Shown here: piece after piece, positions 9,217-16,977 of the stretch
Position numbering within the stretch: the stretch's first letter is position 1
Layout: the number at the start of each line of letters is the position of its first letter
Source of the DNA: Erythrobacter sp. SG61-1L
Lineage (GTDB): Bacteria > Pseudomonadota > Alphaproteobacteria > Sphingomonadales > Sphingomonadaceae
Reading direction: 5' to 3'
DNA: 64,000 nt
NCBI RefSeq assembly: GCF_001305965.1
Contig: NZ_JXQC01000003.1
Span: 992,001-1,056,000, forward strand
The notes under the pieces: model-generated
Database searches by the model: none
What the model saw: the letters and a program-made list of their open reading frames with translations, nothing else
Told to the model about the DNA's origin: nothing
Translations under genes and position numbers: made by a program

Positions 9217-9248
9217 GAATCCGAAACTCGTCTTAAGGCCCGACTCCC

Positions 9249-10880
9249 ATGGCGCGGTACATTTTTATCACCGGCGGCGTGGTCTCCTCGCTCGGAAAAG
9301 GTCTCATGGCGGCAAGCCTTGCCGCTTTGCTGCAGGCGCGTGGCTTCAAGGTCCGCATCCGCAAGTTCGACCCCTATCTCAACGTCGATCCGGGGACGAT
9401 GAGCCCCTATCAGCATGGCGAAGTCTATGTGACGGATGACGGGGCGGAGACCGATCTCGATCTTGGTCACTACGAACGCTTCACCGGCGTTTCCGCCCAC
9501 CAGGGTGACAACATCACTTCCGGCCGCGTCTATCGCGACATTATCGCCAAGGAACGCCGTGGCGATTATCTTGGCGCGACGGTGCAGGTGATCCCGCATG
9601 TGACCGATGCGATCAAGGAATTCGCCCTGGCGGATACCGACGATCTCGATTTCATCCTGTGCGAATTCGGCGGCACTGTGGGCGACATCGAAGGCCTGCC
9701 CTTCATCGAGGCGATCCGCCAGCTGCGTAACGAGATGGGCCGGGAACAGACCTGCGCCATTCACGTCACGCTGGTGCCCTATGTCTCGGCCGCAGGTGAG
9801 TTGAAGACCAAGCCCACCCAGCACTCCGTGCGCGAACTGACCAGCCTTGGTGTGCAGCCTGATGTGCTGCTGTGCCGCTGCGAGCATGAGCTGCCTGAAG
9901 GCGAGCGCCGCAAGATCGCGCTGTTCTGTAACGTGCGGCCAGAAGCGGTGATCCCGGCGCTGGATGCCAGTTCGATCTATGCCGTGCCGCTGCAGTATCA
10001 CGGTGAAGGCCTCGACGCGGAAGTGCTCCGCCATTTCGGCCTCGAAGCACCCGCTCCGGACCTGACCCGTTGGGCGGACATCATGGACCGCTTCGAAAAC
10101 CCCGAGGGCGAAGTGACCATCGGTGTCGTCGGCAAATATGTCGGCCTGCCCGATGCCTACAAGTCGCTGAACGAGGCACTGGTCCATGGCGGCATGGCCA
10201 ACCGGGTGAAGGTCAACATCCGCTGGATCGACGCCGAGATTTTCGAGCAGGGCGATTCGGACATCGCCGCCCAGCTTGAACCGATGCACGGCATTCTTGT
10301 GCCCGGCGGCTTCGGCGTGCGTGGTTCCGAAGGCAAGATCGCATCTGTGCGCTTTGCGCGTGAACGCAAGGTGCCGTTCTTCGGCATTTGCCTTGGCATG
10401 CAGATGGCCTGCGTCGAAGGTGCGCGTGCGGTCGGCATCGACGGTGCCAGCTCAACCGAATTTGGCGAAACGAAGGAACCGGTGGTGGGCATCATCACCG
10501 AATGGATGAGCAAGGAAGGCCTCCAGACGCGTGGCGCCGATACCGATCTGGGCGGCACGATGCGCCTTGGCGCCTATCAGGCACAGCTTGCTGCCAACAG
10601 CCATGTCTCGACCGTCTATGGTGGCTCTACTGCCATTTCAGAACGTCACCGCCACCGTTACGAAGTGAACGGGGCCTATAAGGAACGGCTCGAAAAGGGC
10701 GGCTTGATCTTCTCCGGCATGTCGCCTGACGGGCTGCTGCCGGAAATCGTGGAACGGCCGGACCATCCATGGTTCATCGGCGTGCAGTTCCACCCCGAAC
10801 TGAAAAGCAAGCCCTTCGATCCGCATCCGCTTTTCGCGAGCTTCATCGAAGCGGCAGTGCACCAGTCCCGACTGGTCTGA
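9249..10880 (+). CDS. pyrG: CTP synthase
   Basis: Aminates UTP to CTP using glutamine and ATP; allosterically activated by GTP. The 543-aa protein has both expected domains. The N-terminal synthetase domain shows [12 protein letters not shown] (P-loop), [18 protein letters not shown] and [14 protein letters not shown]. The C-terminal class I glutamine amidotransferase domain begins near residue 290 ([17 protein letters not shown]) and shows the catalytic Cys in FFGICLGMQ and the His/Glu in [11 protein letters not shown]. The length is normal. It sits behind secG with a two-hairpin 131-nt leader and ends at a strong hairpin terminator. Confidence 0.98.
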   Translation: MARYIFITGGVVSSLGKGLMAASLAALLQARGFKVRIRKFDPYLNVDPGTMSPYQHGEVYVTDDGAETDLDLGHYERFTGVSAHQGDNITSGRVYRDIIAKERRGDYLGATVQVIPHVTDAIKEFALADTDDLDFILCEFGGTVGDIEGLPFIEAIRQLRNEMGREQTCAIHVTLVPYVSAAGELKTKPTQHSVRELTSLGVQPDVLLCRCEHELPEGERRKIALFCNVRPEAVIPALDASSIYAVPLQYHGEGLDAEVLRHFGLEAPAPDLTRWADIMDRFENPEGEVTIGVVGKYVGLPDAYKSLNEALVHGGMANRVKVNIRWIDAEIFEQGDSDIAAQLEPMHGILVPGGFGVRGSEGKIASVRFARERKVPFFGICLGMQMACVEGARAVGIDGASSTEFGETKEPVVGIITEWMSKEGLQTRGADTDLGGTMRLGAYQAQLAANSHVSTVYGGSTAISERHRHRYEVNGAYKERLEKGGLIFSGMSPDGLLPEIVERPDHPWFIGVQFHPELKSKPFDPHPLFASFIEAAVHQSRLV

Positions 10881-10908
10881 GGCACGTAAGCCATCCAGCT
10901 GATACAGA

Positions 10909-10943
10909 AAGGGCGGACCCGTTTGGGCCCGCCCTTCGTTTTT
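10909..10943 (+). terminator. Intrinsic terminator after pyrG (bidirectional)
   Basis: A 12-bp stem (10909-10920 with 10925-10936, one A-C mismatch that is a G-U wobble on the other strand) with a GTTT loop, followed by CGTTTTT. It ends pyrG. From the opposite side the stem is followed by TTTCTG, so it can also serve the convergent hsp20 gene. Confidence 0.85.
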
Positions 10944-10961
10944 CAGTGCGTTACGCGAGCG

Positions 10962-11432
10962 TCAGGCAGCGTCGGCCTGATCGTCATCATTGCGGACGAC
11001 TTCGAGCGCCTTTTGCCCGTTCACGAGAATTTTCTTGGGCTTCATCGCCTCGGGCACTTCGCGCACAAGGTCGATCACAAGCAGGCCGTCTGCCAGATCC
11101 GCATCATCCACGCGGACGTAATCAGCCAGTTCGAAGCGGCGTTCGAAGCCGCGATTGGCGATGCCGACATGGAGATATTCGCCTTCGCCTGCCTCTTCCT
11201 TCTTCCGGCCCTGGATCACCAGCAGGTTCTGCTGCGCAGTGATGTCCAGATCTTCCGGGCGGAAGCCGGCAACGGCAAGGGTGATGCGATAGGCATCCTG
11301 CCCGCGGCGCTCGATATTGAAGGGGGGATAATTGTCGCCGCTATTCACGCGGGCATGACCTTCGAGAAGATCGAACAGGCGATCGAAACCAACGGTGCTG
11401 CGACGGTAGGGGGAAAGGTCGAAACGGTTCAT
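10962..11432 (-). CDS. Small heat-shock protein, Hsp20/IbpA family
   Basis: A 156-aa ATP-independent holdase chaperone. It begins MNRFDLSPYRRSTVGFDRLF, the IbpA/HspH-type N-terminus. The alpha-crystallin domain runs from about residue 38 to 125 (YPPFNIERRGQDAYRITLAV, DLDITAQQNLLVIQGRK, FERRFELADYV) and ends with the family A-x-x-x-n-G-L-L-like segment ADLADGLLVIDL. The frame is open upstream to 11549, but 11432 matches the family start. It is placed behind a predicted RNA thermometer and an RpoH-type promoter, both described separately. This implies heat induction at transcription and translation. It is convergent with pyrG. Confidence 0.95.
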   Translation of the reverse strand: MNRFDLSPYRRSTVGFDRLFDLLEGHARVNSGDNYPPFNIERRGQDAYRITLAVAGFRPEDLDITAQQNLLVIQGRKKEEAGEGEYLHVGIANRGFERRFELADYVRVDDADLADGLLVIDLVREVPEAMKPKKILVNGQKALEVVRNDDDQADAA

Positions 11433-11531
11433 ATTCCTACAAATCCTCAATTGAGCAATTTGGCCTATGGGAAGCCCGGCAAGCGGCACTTCCCCTGTTT
11501 TCGGAGCCACGCCCTTCCGGCACGCGTCTCC
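11433..11531 (-). promoter_or_regulatory. ROSE-like RNA thermometer in the hsp20 5' UTR
   Basis: The roughly 100-nt leader ends in a hairpin at 11440-11462. The arm CAAATUGCUC pairs with GAGGAUUUG around an AAUU loop, sequestering the Shine-Dalgarno GAGGA. The pairing leaves one unpaired G inside UUGCU, which is the hallmark of ROSE elements (U-U/C-GCU opposite AGGA). A second hairpin, GGGAAG...CTTCCC at 11469-11494, lies upstream, as expected for multi-hairpin ROSE leaders. The Shine-Dalgarno is 11 nt from the ATG. ROSE elements are known to control alphaproteobacterial small heat-shock genes. Confidence 0.75.
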
Positions 11532-11537
11532 AATGCC

Positions 11538-11566
11538 TAGATATGACATCGATCCCGTGCTTCAAG
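11538..11566 (-). promoter_or_regulatory. Candidate RpoH (sigma-32) promoter of hsp20
   Basis: On the minus strand CTTGAA (11561-11566) is followed after 17 nt by TATCTA (11538-11543), inside CATATCTAG. This fits the alphaproteobacterial RpoH pattern of CTTGAA plus a CYTATNT-like -10. The predicted start near 11531 gives a leader of about 100 nt, matching the thermometer. It lies in the 175-bp gap divergent to the glutaredoxin gene. Confidence 0.65.
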
Positions 11567-11607
11567 GGGGTGGAGCACGCGAAATGCACAAGTGAAAGGA
11601 CCCGGAC

Positions 11608-11871
11608 GTGAGCACGCCCAAGGTTGATATCTATACCAAATTTGCCTGCCCCTATTGCATGCGCGCCAAGGCGCTTCTCGAGCGGAAGGGCGTGGAGTTC
11701 GAGGAATTCGACATCACGTTTGGCGGAGAAAAGCGCGAGGAAATGATTCAGCGCGCGCCCATGGCCCGCACCGTGCCGCAGATTTTCATCGGCGATTATC
11801 ATGTCGGCGGTTCCGACGATCTCGCGGCCCTGGATCGCGAGGGCAAGCTCGATCCCTTGCTCGGCCTCTAA
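11608..11871 (+). CDS. grxC: Glutaredoxin 3
   Basis: An 87-aa dithiol glutaredoxin that uses glutathione to reduce protein disulfides in the cytoplasm. The active site CPYC is at residues 14-17 (TKFACPYCMRAKALL). The TVP cis-proline (ARTVPQIFIG) and the GG/DD glutathione-binding turn (VGGSDDLAALD) are present. It is close to the standard GrxC length. The start is GTG at 11608, supported by GAAAGGA 7 nt upstream. It is followed after 21 nt by a nitrilase-family hydrolase and then DUF1178, the common alphaproteobacterial order. Confidence 0.95.
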   Translation: MSTPKVDIYTKFACPYCMRAKALLERKGVEFEEFDITFGGEKREEMIQRAPMARTVPQIFIGDYHVGGSDDLAALDREGKLDPLLGL

Positions 11872-11892
11872 TCTGGTACTGATTGGCCGCGA

Positions 11893-12735
11893 ATGACCCG
11901 TATTGCGCTTTTGCAGATGACTTCCGGGATCGATCCGGAAGCCAATGCTCGAACGATTGAGGCAGCTGTTACTGACGCTGCCAAGGGCGGGGCGAGCATG
12001 TTGTTCACGCCCGAGATGTCAGGCCTTATCGACCGGGACAGGCAGCGGGCTGCGCGTCACATCGTGCCAGAAGCGCAGAATCCGGTGCTGTCCGCCGCGC
12101 GAGTGGCCGCCCATGATGCGGGAATTTGGTTGTCGCTCGGGTCGCTCGCCGTGAAGCGGGAAAGCAGCGATCCGGCCGAGACGCGCTGGGCGAACCGGAC
12201 TTTCCTGATCGCGCCGGATGGCTCGATTGCCGCGCGCTACGACAAGATCCACATGTTCGACGTACAGCTTTCGACTGGTGAAAGCTGGCGTGAAAGCGCG
12301 GCATATGCGCCGGGCGAAGCCGTGGTGACTGCCGAAACACCGCTGGGCAGGCTGGGACTCGCGATCTGTTATGACATGCGGTTTCCTGCGCTTTTTGAGG
12401 AACTTGGTCAGCTTCGTTGCGATGCGATCTCAATTCCTGCGGCCTTCACCGTTCCAACCGGGCAAGCACATTGGCATTTGCTGCTGCGCACCCGGGCAGT
12501 GGAGGCCAGTGCCTATGTGATCGCAGCGGCGCAGGTGGGCGAGCATGAGGATGGCCGGCAGACCTATGGCCATTCGCTGGTCGTCGATCCCTGGGGCGAA
12601 GTCCTGCTCGACATGGGCGGCACGTCACCCGGCCTTGGCTTTGCCGACCTCGATCCGGCGCGCATCGCGGAAGTGCGTTCGCAGCTGCCAAGCCTTGCCA
12701 ATCGCAGGGAAATTTCTAAATCCGCCGCATCATGA
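11893..12735 (+). CDS. Carbon-nitrogen hydrolase (Nit1-like, probable deaminated-glutathione amidase)
   Basis: A 280-aa nitrilase-superfamily amidase with the catalytic triad visible: Glu41 in FTPEMSG, Lys118 in RYDKIHMFDV and Cys159 in LAICYDMRFP. The DKIHMFDV and CYDMRFP signatures place it in the Nit branch related to mammalian Nit1. That enzyme hydrolyses deaminated glutathione, a metabolite-repair reaction. The location directly after grxC fits a link to glutathione, but the substrate is inferred. Its stop overlaps the next start (ATGA at 12732-12735), so DUF1178 is translationally coupled. Confidence 0.9.
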   Translation: MTRIALLQMTSGIDPEANARTIEAAVTDAAKGGASMLFTPEMSGLIDRDRQRAARHIVPEAQNPVLSAARVAAHDAGIWLSLGSLAVKRESSDPAETRWANRTFLIAPDGSIAARYDKIHMFDVQLSTGESWRESAAYAPGEAVVTAETPLGRLGLAICYDMRFPALFEELGQLRCDAISIPAAFTVPTGQAHWHLLLRTRAVEASAYVIAAAQVGEHEDGRQTYGHSLVVDPWGEVLLDMGGTSPGLGFADLDPARIAEVRSQLPSLANRREISKSAAS

Positions 12736-13208
12736 TCGTGTTCGATCTCTCTTGCGGGCAGGGCCATCGCTTCGAAGGCTGGTTTTCCTCTTCAGAGGAT
12801 TATGCCGGCCAGCAGGCGCGCGGGCTCGTCTCATGCCCCCATTGCGGTTCTGCCGAGATTGCCAAGGCGCCCATGGCGCCTGCTGTGCCACGCAAGGGCA
12901 ACCAGCGCGCCGTCGTCACTGCAGAAGAAGAACCGCCGCAGCAGTCGGTTCCGGTCGCGGCGGGCATGCCGCCCGAAGTCACTCAGGCGCTCGAAAAGCT
13001 CGCCGAAATTCAGGCTGAAGCGCTCAAGCAGTCCAAGTGGGTTGGCGACGATTTTGCCGATGCATCGCGCGCGATGCATTATGGTGAGCGTGAGGTGCAG
13101 GTGATCCATGGCAAGGCCAGCGCCAAGCAGGCCAAGGAATTGCTGGACGAAGGCATCGCCGTTGCGCCGCTTCTTTTTCCCGTTGCCCCTCCGGACGAAC
13201 TCAACTGA
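12732..13208 (+). CDS. DUF1178 family protein
   Basis: A 158-aa cytoplasmic protein of unknown function. The N-terminal third is the conserved part: MIVFDLSCGQGHRFEGWF, then CPHCGS, giving a Cys-His-Cys-Cys set that looks like a zinc ribbon. After a variable Pro/Gln-rich linker (about residues 50-85), a helical C-terminal part contains WVGDDFADASRAMHYGE and the family-typical A-x-P-L-L-F-P ending. The ATG overlaps the stop of the upstream nitrilase gene by four bases. No function is assigned. Confidence 0.88.
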   Translation: MIVFDLSCGQGHRFEGWFSSSEDYAGQQARGLVSCPHCGSAEIAKAPMAPAVPRKGNQRAVVTAEEEPPQQSVPVAAGMPPEVTQALEKLAEIQAEALKQSKWVGDDFADASRAMHYGEREVQVIHGKASAKQAKELLDEGIAVAPLLFPVAPPDELN

Positions 13209-13237
13209 TTGCCAGCGCTGCCAAGGGCCCTTAAAGG
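13209..13237 (+). promoter_or_regulatory. Candidate promoter of tRNA-Arg
   Basis: TTGCCA at 13209-13214, a 17-nt spacer and TAAAGG at 13232-13237, placing transcription start about 5 nt before the tRNA. The -35 begins immediately after the DUF1178 stop codon. Visual prediction. Confidence 0.45.
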
Positions 13238-13248
13238 CTCGGATGCGT

Positions 13249-13325
13249 GCGCCCGTAGCTCAGCAGGATAGAGCACCAGATTCCTAATCTGGGGGCCACA
13301 GGTTCGAATCCTGTCGGGCGCACCA
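13249..13325 (+). tRNA. tRNA-Arg (anticodon CCU)
   Basis: 77-nt cloverleaf. Acceptor GCGCCCG pairs with CGGGCGC, the D arm has GCTC/GAGC, the anticodon stem CCAGA/TCTGG holds loop TTCCTAA giving anticodon CCT, and the T arm is ACAGG-TTCGAAT-CCTGT. Discriminator A and an encoded CCA are present. It decodes AGG. Confidence 0.97.
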
Positions 13326-13442
13326 CACTTGAATGGCCTTCGCAGGATGGCCATCTTGCCTGGCGGGTTCGCGGGATGCTTGTTGCGGTTTGGATGCCGG
13401 CAGGGCCGCGGATTTCACATCGTTCATAGACGGAAAAACCTC

Positions 13443-14792
13443 ATGACCAGCTCCACGCAGACTGCCGCAGACCTCTCCAAGGACATTGCCCGCGTATTTG
13501 CCCTGCAACAGGCGCATCAGTGGGATGTCAAAGCCTCCACCGCAGAGCAGCGCAAGGCCAAGCTCACCAAGCTGAAGGGCGCCATCGAAGCCCATGCCGA
13601 CGATATCGTTGCGGCCGTTCTGGAAGATACGCGCAAGCCCGAGGGCGAAATCCGCGTCACGGAAGTGCTCAACATTCTCGGCAATATCCAGCTCAATATC
13701 GACAGCCTCGATGACTGGATGAAGCCGACCGAAGTTACCCCGTCGAAGAACCCGGCTGACCGCGCCCAGATCGTTTATGAAGCGCGCGGCGTGTGCCTGG
13801 TCCTCGGGCCCTGGAACTTCCCGCTTGGCCTGACGCTCGGCCCGGTGGCAGCCGCCGTTGCCGCTGGCAATTGCTGCATCGTCAAGCTGACTGATCTGTG
13901 CCCTGCCACTGCCAAGATCGCCGGCACGATCATCCGCGAAGTGTTCGACGAAAACGAAGTCGCACTGTTCGAAGGCGATGTGAGCGTGGCCGAAGCCCTG
14001 CTCGAACTGCCGTTCAACCACATCTTCTTCACCGGCAGCACTCGCGTGGGCAAGATCGTGATGGCGGCTGCCGCCAAGAACCTTGCCAGCGTCACGCTGG
14101 AACTGGGCGGCAAGTCGCCGGTCATCATCGATGACGGTGCGGATATCGGCGCCATCGGGGCGGCTCTGGCCGGTGCCAAGCAGTTCAATGGCGGCCAGGC
14201 CTGCATCTGCCCTGACTATGTCTTCGTGAAGGAAGACAAGAAGGCCGAGCTGGTCGAAGCCTTCAAGACCAACGTACAGAAGAACCTCTATGACGAGGCT
14301 GGCGCGATCAATAAGCAGGCGATTGCTCAGGTCGTGAACCAGGGCAATTTCAACCGCGTGAAGGCGATGTTCGACGACGCGGTGGAGAAGGGCGCCACTG
14401 TCGCAGTTGGCGGCACTTTCGACGAGGCGGACCTGACGGTCCACCCGACCATGCTGACCGATGTGACCCCGCAGATGAAGATTCTTCAGGAGGAAATCTT
14501 CGCTCCGCTGCTGCCGGTCATGACCTATGACACGCTCGATCAGGCGATTGGCTATATCGAAGCGCGCGACAAGCCGCTGGCCCTGTATGTTTTCAGCCCT
14601 GACGATGCGAATGTGCAGAAGGTGCTGGACCGCACTTCCTCGGGCGGCGTGACGGTGAACGGCGTGTTCTCGCACTATCTGGAAAACCGCCTGCCCTTCG
14701 GCGGCGTCAATGGCAGCGGTGTCGGCAGCTATCACGGCTATTTCGGCTTCAAGGCCTTCAGCCACGAGCGCGCTGTCTATATCCACCAGTAA
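13443..14792 (+). CDS. Aldehyde dehydrogenase family protein (class 3-like)
   Basis: A 449-aa NAD(P)-dependent aldehyde oxidase. Visible residues are Asn125 in GPWNFPLGL, Glu220 in VTLELGGKSP and the nucleophile Cys254 in NGGQACICPDYVFV. NAD-site FFTGSTRVGK and the C-terminal LPFGGVNGSGVGSYHGYFG are also present. The short length and the C-x-A/C-PDYV context place it with the ALDH3/coniferyl-aldehyde group rather than classic 500-aa betaine-type enzymes. The frame is open from 13329, but ATG 13443 starts the homologous region. The 117-bp gap after the tRNA holds only a weak ATGGCC/GGCCAT hairpin. Substrate unknown. Confidence 0.92.
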   Translation: MTSSTQTAADLSKDIARVFALQQAHQWDVKASTAEQRKAKLTKLKGAIEAHADDIVAAVLEDTRKPEGEIRVTEVLNILGNIQLNIDSLDDWMKPTEVTPSKNPADRAQIVYEARGVCLVLGPWNFPLGLTLGPVAAAVAAGNCCIVKLTDLCPATAKIAGTIIREVFDENEVALFEGDVSVAEALLELPFNHIFFTGSTRVGKIVMAAAAKNLASVTLELGGKSPVIIDDGADIGAIGAALAGAKQFNGGQACICPDYVFVKEDKKAELVEAFKTNVQKNLYDEAGAINKQAIAQVVNQGNFNRVKAMFDDAVEKGATVAVGGTFDEADLTVHPTMLTDVTPQMKILQEEIFAPLLPVMTYDTLDQAIGYIEARDKPLALYVFSPDDANVQKVLDRTSSGGVTVNGVFSHYLENRLPFGGVNGSGVGSYHGYFGFKAFSHERAVYIHQ

Positions 14793-14831
14793 GGCCTGCC
14801 GGGCCGCATCGACGGCCTGATGGGACATATG

Positions 14832-14862
14832 AAAAGGGCCTCCCCGGCGGGAGGCCCTTTTT
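14832..14862. terminator. Bidirectional intrinsic terminator
   Basis: A perfect 13-bp stem (14832-14844 with 14849-14861), CGGC loop, T-run on the right and A-run (T-run on the minus strand) on the left. It is shared by the converging aldehyde dehydrogenase and oxidoreductase genes. Confidence 0.93.
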
Positions 14863-14887
14863 GATTTCCGTGTTGCGGTAGCCTTCG

Positions 14888-15874
14888 TCAGACCGTGACG
14901 ACGACCTTGCCGATTTGCTGGTTCGATTCGAGATAGGCGTTGGCCTCGCCAATCTGATCCAGAGAGAAGACCTTGGAAATCACAGGCTTGAGGCGTCCTT
15001 CTGCCAAGCCCTGATAAATCACGCGCTGCGCCCGCTTGTAACGTTCGGGATTGTTCCAGATCTCGCTGGCCACCCAGCCGCGCATGGATGCCCCCTTCAT
15101 CGCGCAGGGCCAATGTGCATAGGGTGTCTCGGTCTCGCTCAGGCCGCCATAAATGAACAGGATGCCACGTTCCGCCAGTGAAGAGGCGAGGGTGAAGACA
15201 TAGGGGCCGCCCACCGGGTCGAACGCGCAGCGCGCACCCTTGTCGCCGGTGATCTGCATCACCCGTTCCACCAGATCTTCTTCCTCGGTGGCTACCACAT
15301 GTGCTGCGCCCAGAGCTTTCAGCGCATCGGCCTTGGCGCTGGTGCGCGTGCAGGCAATGGAGGTAGCTCCGGCCCAGTTGGCAAGCTGGATCGCGGCCAG
15401 ACCCACGCTGGATGAAGCCGCACGGATGATCGCGGCATCGCCGATGCCAACATTGGCGACTTCGATCAGCGCGAAAGCCGTGAAATATTGCATCCAGACC
15501 GAGGCCGCTTCCGCCATGGACAGGCCTTCCGGTGCAGGAAGCAGGGCATGGGCCGGCACGATCGCCTCTTCACCCCACACGCCGTATGTGCCCAGCTGGA
15601 ACTTCGGGACGACCGAAACCTTGTCGCCCACCGTGAAGCCTTCCACTCCGTCGCCCAGCGCCAGAATGGTGCCGGCGGCTTCATATCCCATGAAACAGGG
15701 CAGAGTGACGGGCACGGGATAGCGCCCGGCGCGATACATCGCCTCAGAACGGTTGAGACCAATGGCTTCTACCTTGATGCGGACTTCACCCGCGCCCGGT
15801 GCGGGCAGCTCGATTTCCTCGAATTGCAGCACTTCCGGGCCGCCCTGCCGGTGCAGGCGGATGATCTTGGCCAT
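14888..15874 (-). CDS. MDR-family NADPH:quinone oxidoreductase-like protein
   Basis: A 328-aa medium-chain dehydrogenase/reductase. The GroES-like N-terminal domain (VRIKVEAIGLNRSEAMYRAG) has YEAAG where zinc alcohol dehydrogenases have the GHE-x-x-G motif, so no catalytic zinc site is seen; this points to the quinone-oxidoreductase branch. The Rossmann part has AIIRAASSSVGLAAIQLA, with the glycine motif altered to AASSSVG. The start is ATG 15874 with GGGAGAG upstream. It follows the SDR gene by 22 nt on the same strand, so the two redox genes are probably one transcript. Substrate unknown. Confidence 0.87.
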   Translation of the reverse strand: MAKIIRLHRQGGPEVLQFEEIELPAPGAGEVRIKVEAIGLNRSEAMYRAGRYPVPVTLPCFMGYEAAGTILALGDGVEGFTVGDKVSVVPKFQLGTYGVWGEEAIVPAHALLPAPEGLSMAEAASVWMQYFTAFALIEVANVGIGDAAIIRAASSSVGLAAIQLANWAGATSIACTRTSAKADALKALGAAHVVATEEEDLVERVMQITGDKGARCAFDPVGGPYVFTLASSLAERGILFIYGGLSETETPYAHWPCAMKGASMRGWVASEIWNNPERYKRAQRVIYQGLAEGRLKPVISKVFSLDQIGEANAYLESNQQIGKVVVTV

Positions 15875-15896
15875 ATTCTCTCTCCCCATTTATCTC

Positions 15897-16826
15897 TCAG
15901 TCGAGCGGCGGCCCGTCCAGAACCTGCTGCTTGTCGTAGATTGGATTGTACAGCAACGTTCCGAACAGCTTTACGACATCGGCGCGCTGTTGGTTGATCG
16001 GTTCCACGGGCTGTGCACGAAGCAATGCATCATTCCGGGCCTTGATGCCGGGCGCGAATTCCGGATGGGTCATGATGAACAAGTCGCCCCGTCGAATACC
16101 GCGCAACACCCGCTTGCCGACTTCTTCTTTTGACATGAACACGGAGGGATCGAAGGTGAAATTGCGCGGAGGGCGTCCATCCGGGCCAACTTCCGGCTGC
16201 GGCTCGTTCTGTAGATGCTCCGGGCGGACCTCGCCGGTCGTGGCGCCAAGGTTGGTCTGAACCGGGCCGGGATAGAAGCAGGATACTCCAATCGGTGTTC
16301 CCTCAAGTTCGGTCGCGAGGGCTTCCATCATGCCGGAAATGGCGAACTTGGCAGTGCAATAGAGGCCCGCCGTGCCGACCGCCGAAAAGCCGCCGGTCGA
16401 GCTGGTGGCAACTATGTGGCACTCTTCGCCATGAGCCTGCATTCGGGGCAGGAAGGTGACGAGGCCGTTGACCACGCCATAGATGTTCACCTGTATGTTG
16501 AAATCCCAATCCTTGAAGGTGCTCGTGGCCATCGGACCGGCAATACCGACACCGGCATTGAGCGCGAGAACATGGATGTGGCCGAAGATAGCCTCGGCTT
16601 CTTCGGCAGCTTTAGACCAGCCATCGCGGTCGGTCACGTCAAGCCTGATGGGGTGAACGGCGAAATTCGTGTGAGCGAATTCGGCCATGGCCTCGTCCAG
16701 CGCCTGCTGCCGGATGTCCGCGATCACGACTTTCATGCCTGCTTCGGCAAAAGCCTTGGCCATGCCCAAACCCATGCCGCTGGCGCCGCCGGTGATGAAT
16801 GCGGTCTTCCCGCGAACTTCCTTCAT
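15897..16826 (-). CDS. Short-chain dehydrogenase/reductase
   Basis: A 309-aa classical SDR. The nucleotide-binding TGGASGMGLGMA lies at residues 13-24, followed by the ADIRQ acidic end, LDVTD and NAGVGIAG. The catalytic SSTGG serine and the YCTAK tyrosine/lysine pair are present, with PGPVQT after the active site. The extra 50-60 C-terminal residues beyond the core SDR are typical of a larger sphingomonad subgroup. ATG 16826 is preceded by GAGAGGA at proper distance. It is first in a two-gene run with the MDR oxidoreductase. The substrate is not deducible. Confidence 0.92.
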   Translation of the reverse strand: MKEVRGKTAFITGGASGMGLGMAKAFAEAGMKVVIADIRQQALDEAMAEFAHTNFAVHPIRLDVTDRDGWSKAAEEAEAIFGHIHVLALNAGVGIAGPMATSTFKDWDFNIQVNIYGVVNGLVTFLPRMQAHGEECHIVATSSTGGFSAVGTAGLYCTAKFAISGMMEALATELEGTPIGVSCFYPGPVQTNLGATTGEVRPEHLQNEPQPEVGPDGRPPRNFTFDPSVFMSKEEVGKRVLRGIRRGDLFIMTHPEFAPGIKARNDALLRAQPVEPINQQRADVVKLFGTLLYNPIYDKQQVLDGPPLD

Positions 16827-16920
16827 GGTCAGTCATCCTCTCGAGGTCAGGCGATGAAATGCGCTGGTTGGATGACTTTGTCCAGCTTCGGAGGCGGGCA
16901 AGTTGCCAAAGGAGAAAGGC

Positions 16921-16953
16921 AAAGAAAAAGGGCCCTCCCGTTTGGGAGAGCCC
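16921..16953 (-). terminator. Intrinsic terminator of the TonB-receptor gene
   Basis: On the minus strand GGGCTCTCCC-AAAC-GGGAGGGCCC (16930-16953, one G-U pair) is followed by TTTTTCTTT. It lies 24 nt after the receptor stop codon. Confidence 0.9.
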
Positions 16954-16977
16954 TCAGTCTTTCGGCTGCTGCCTGGA

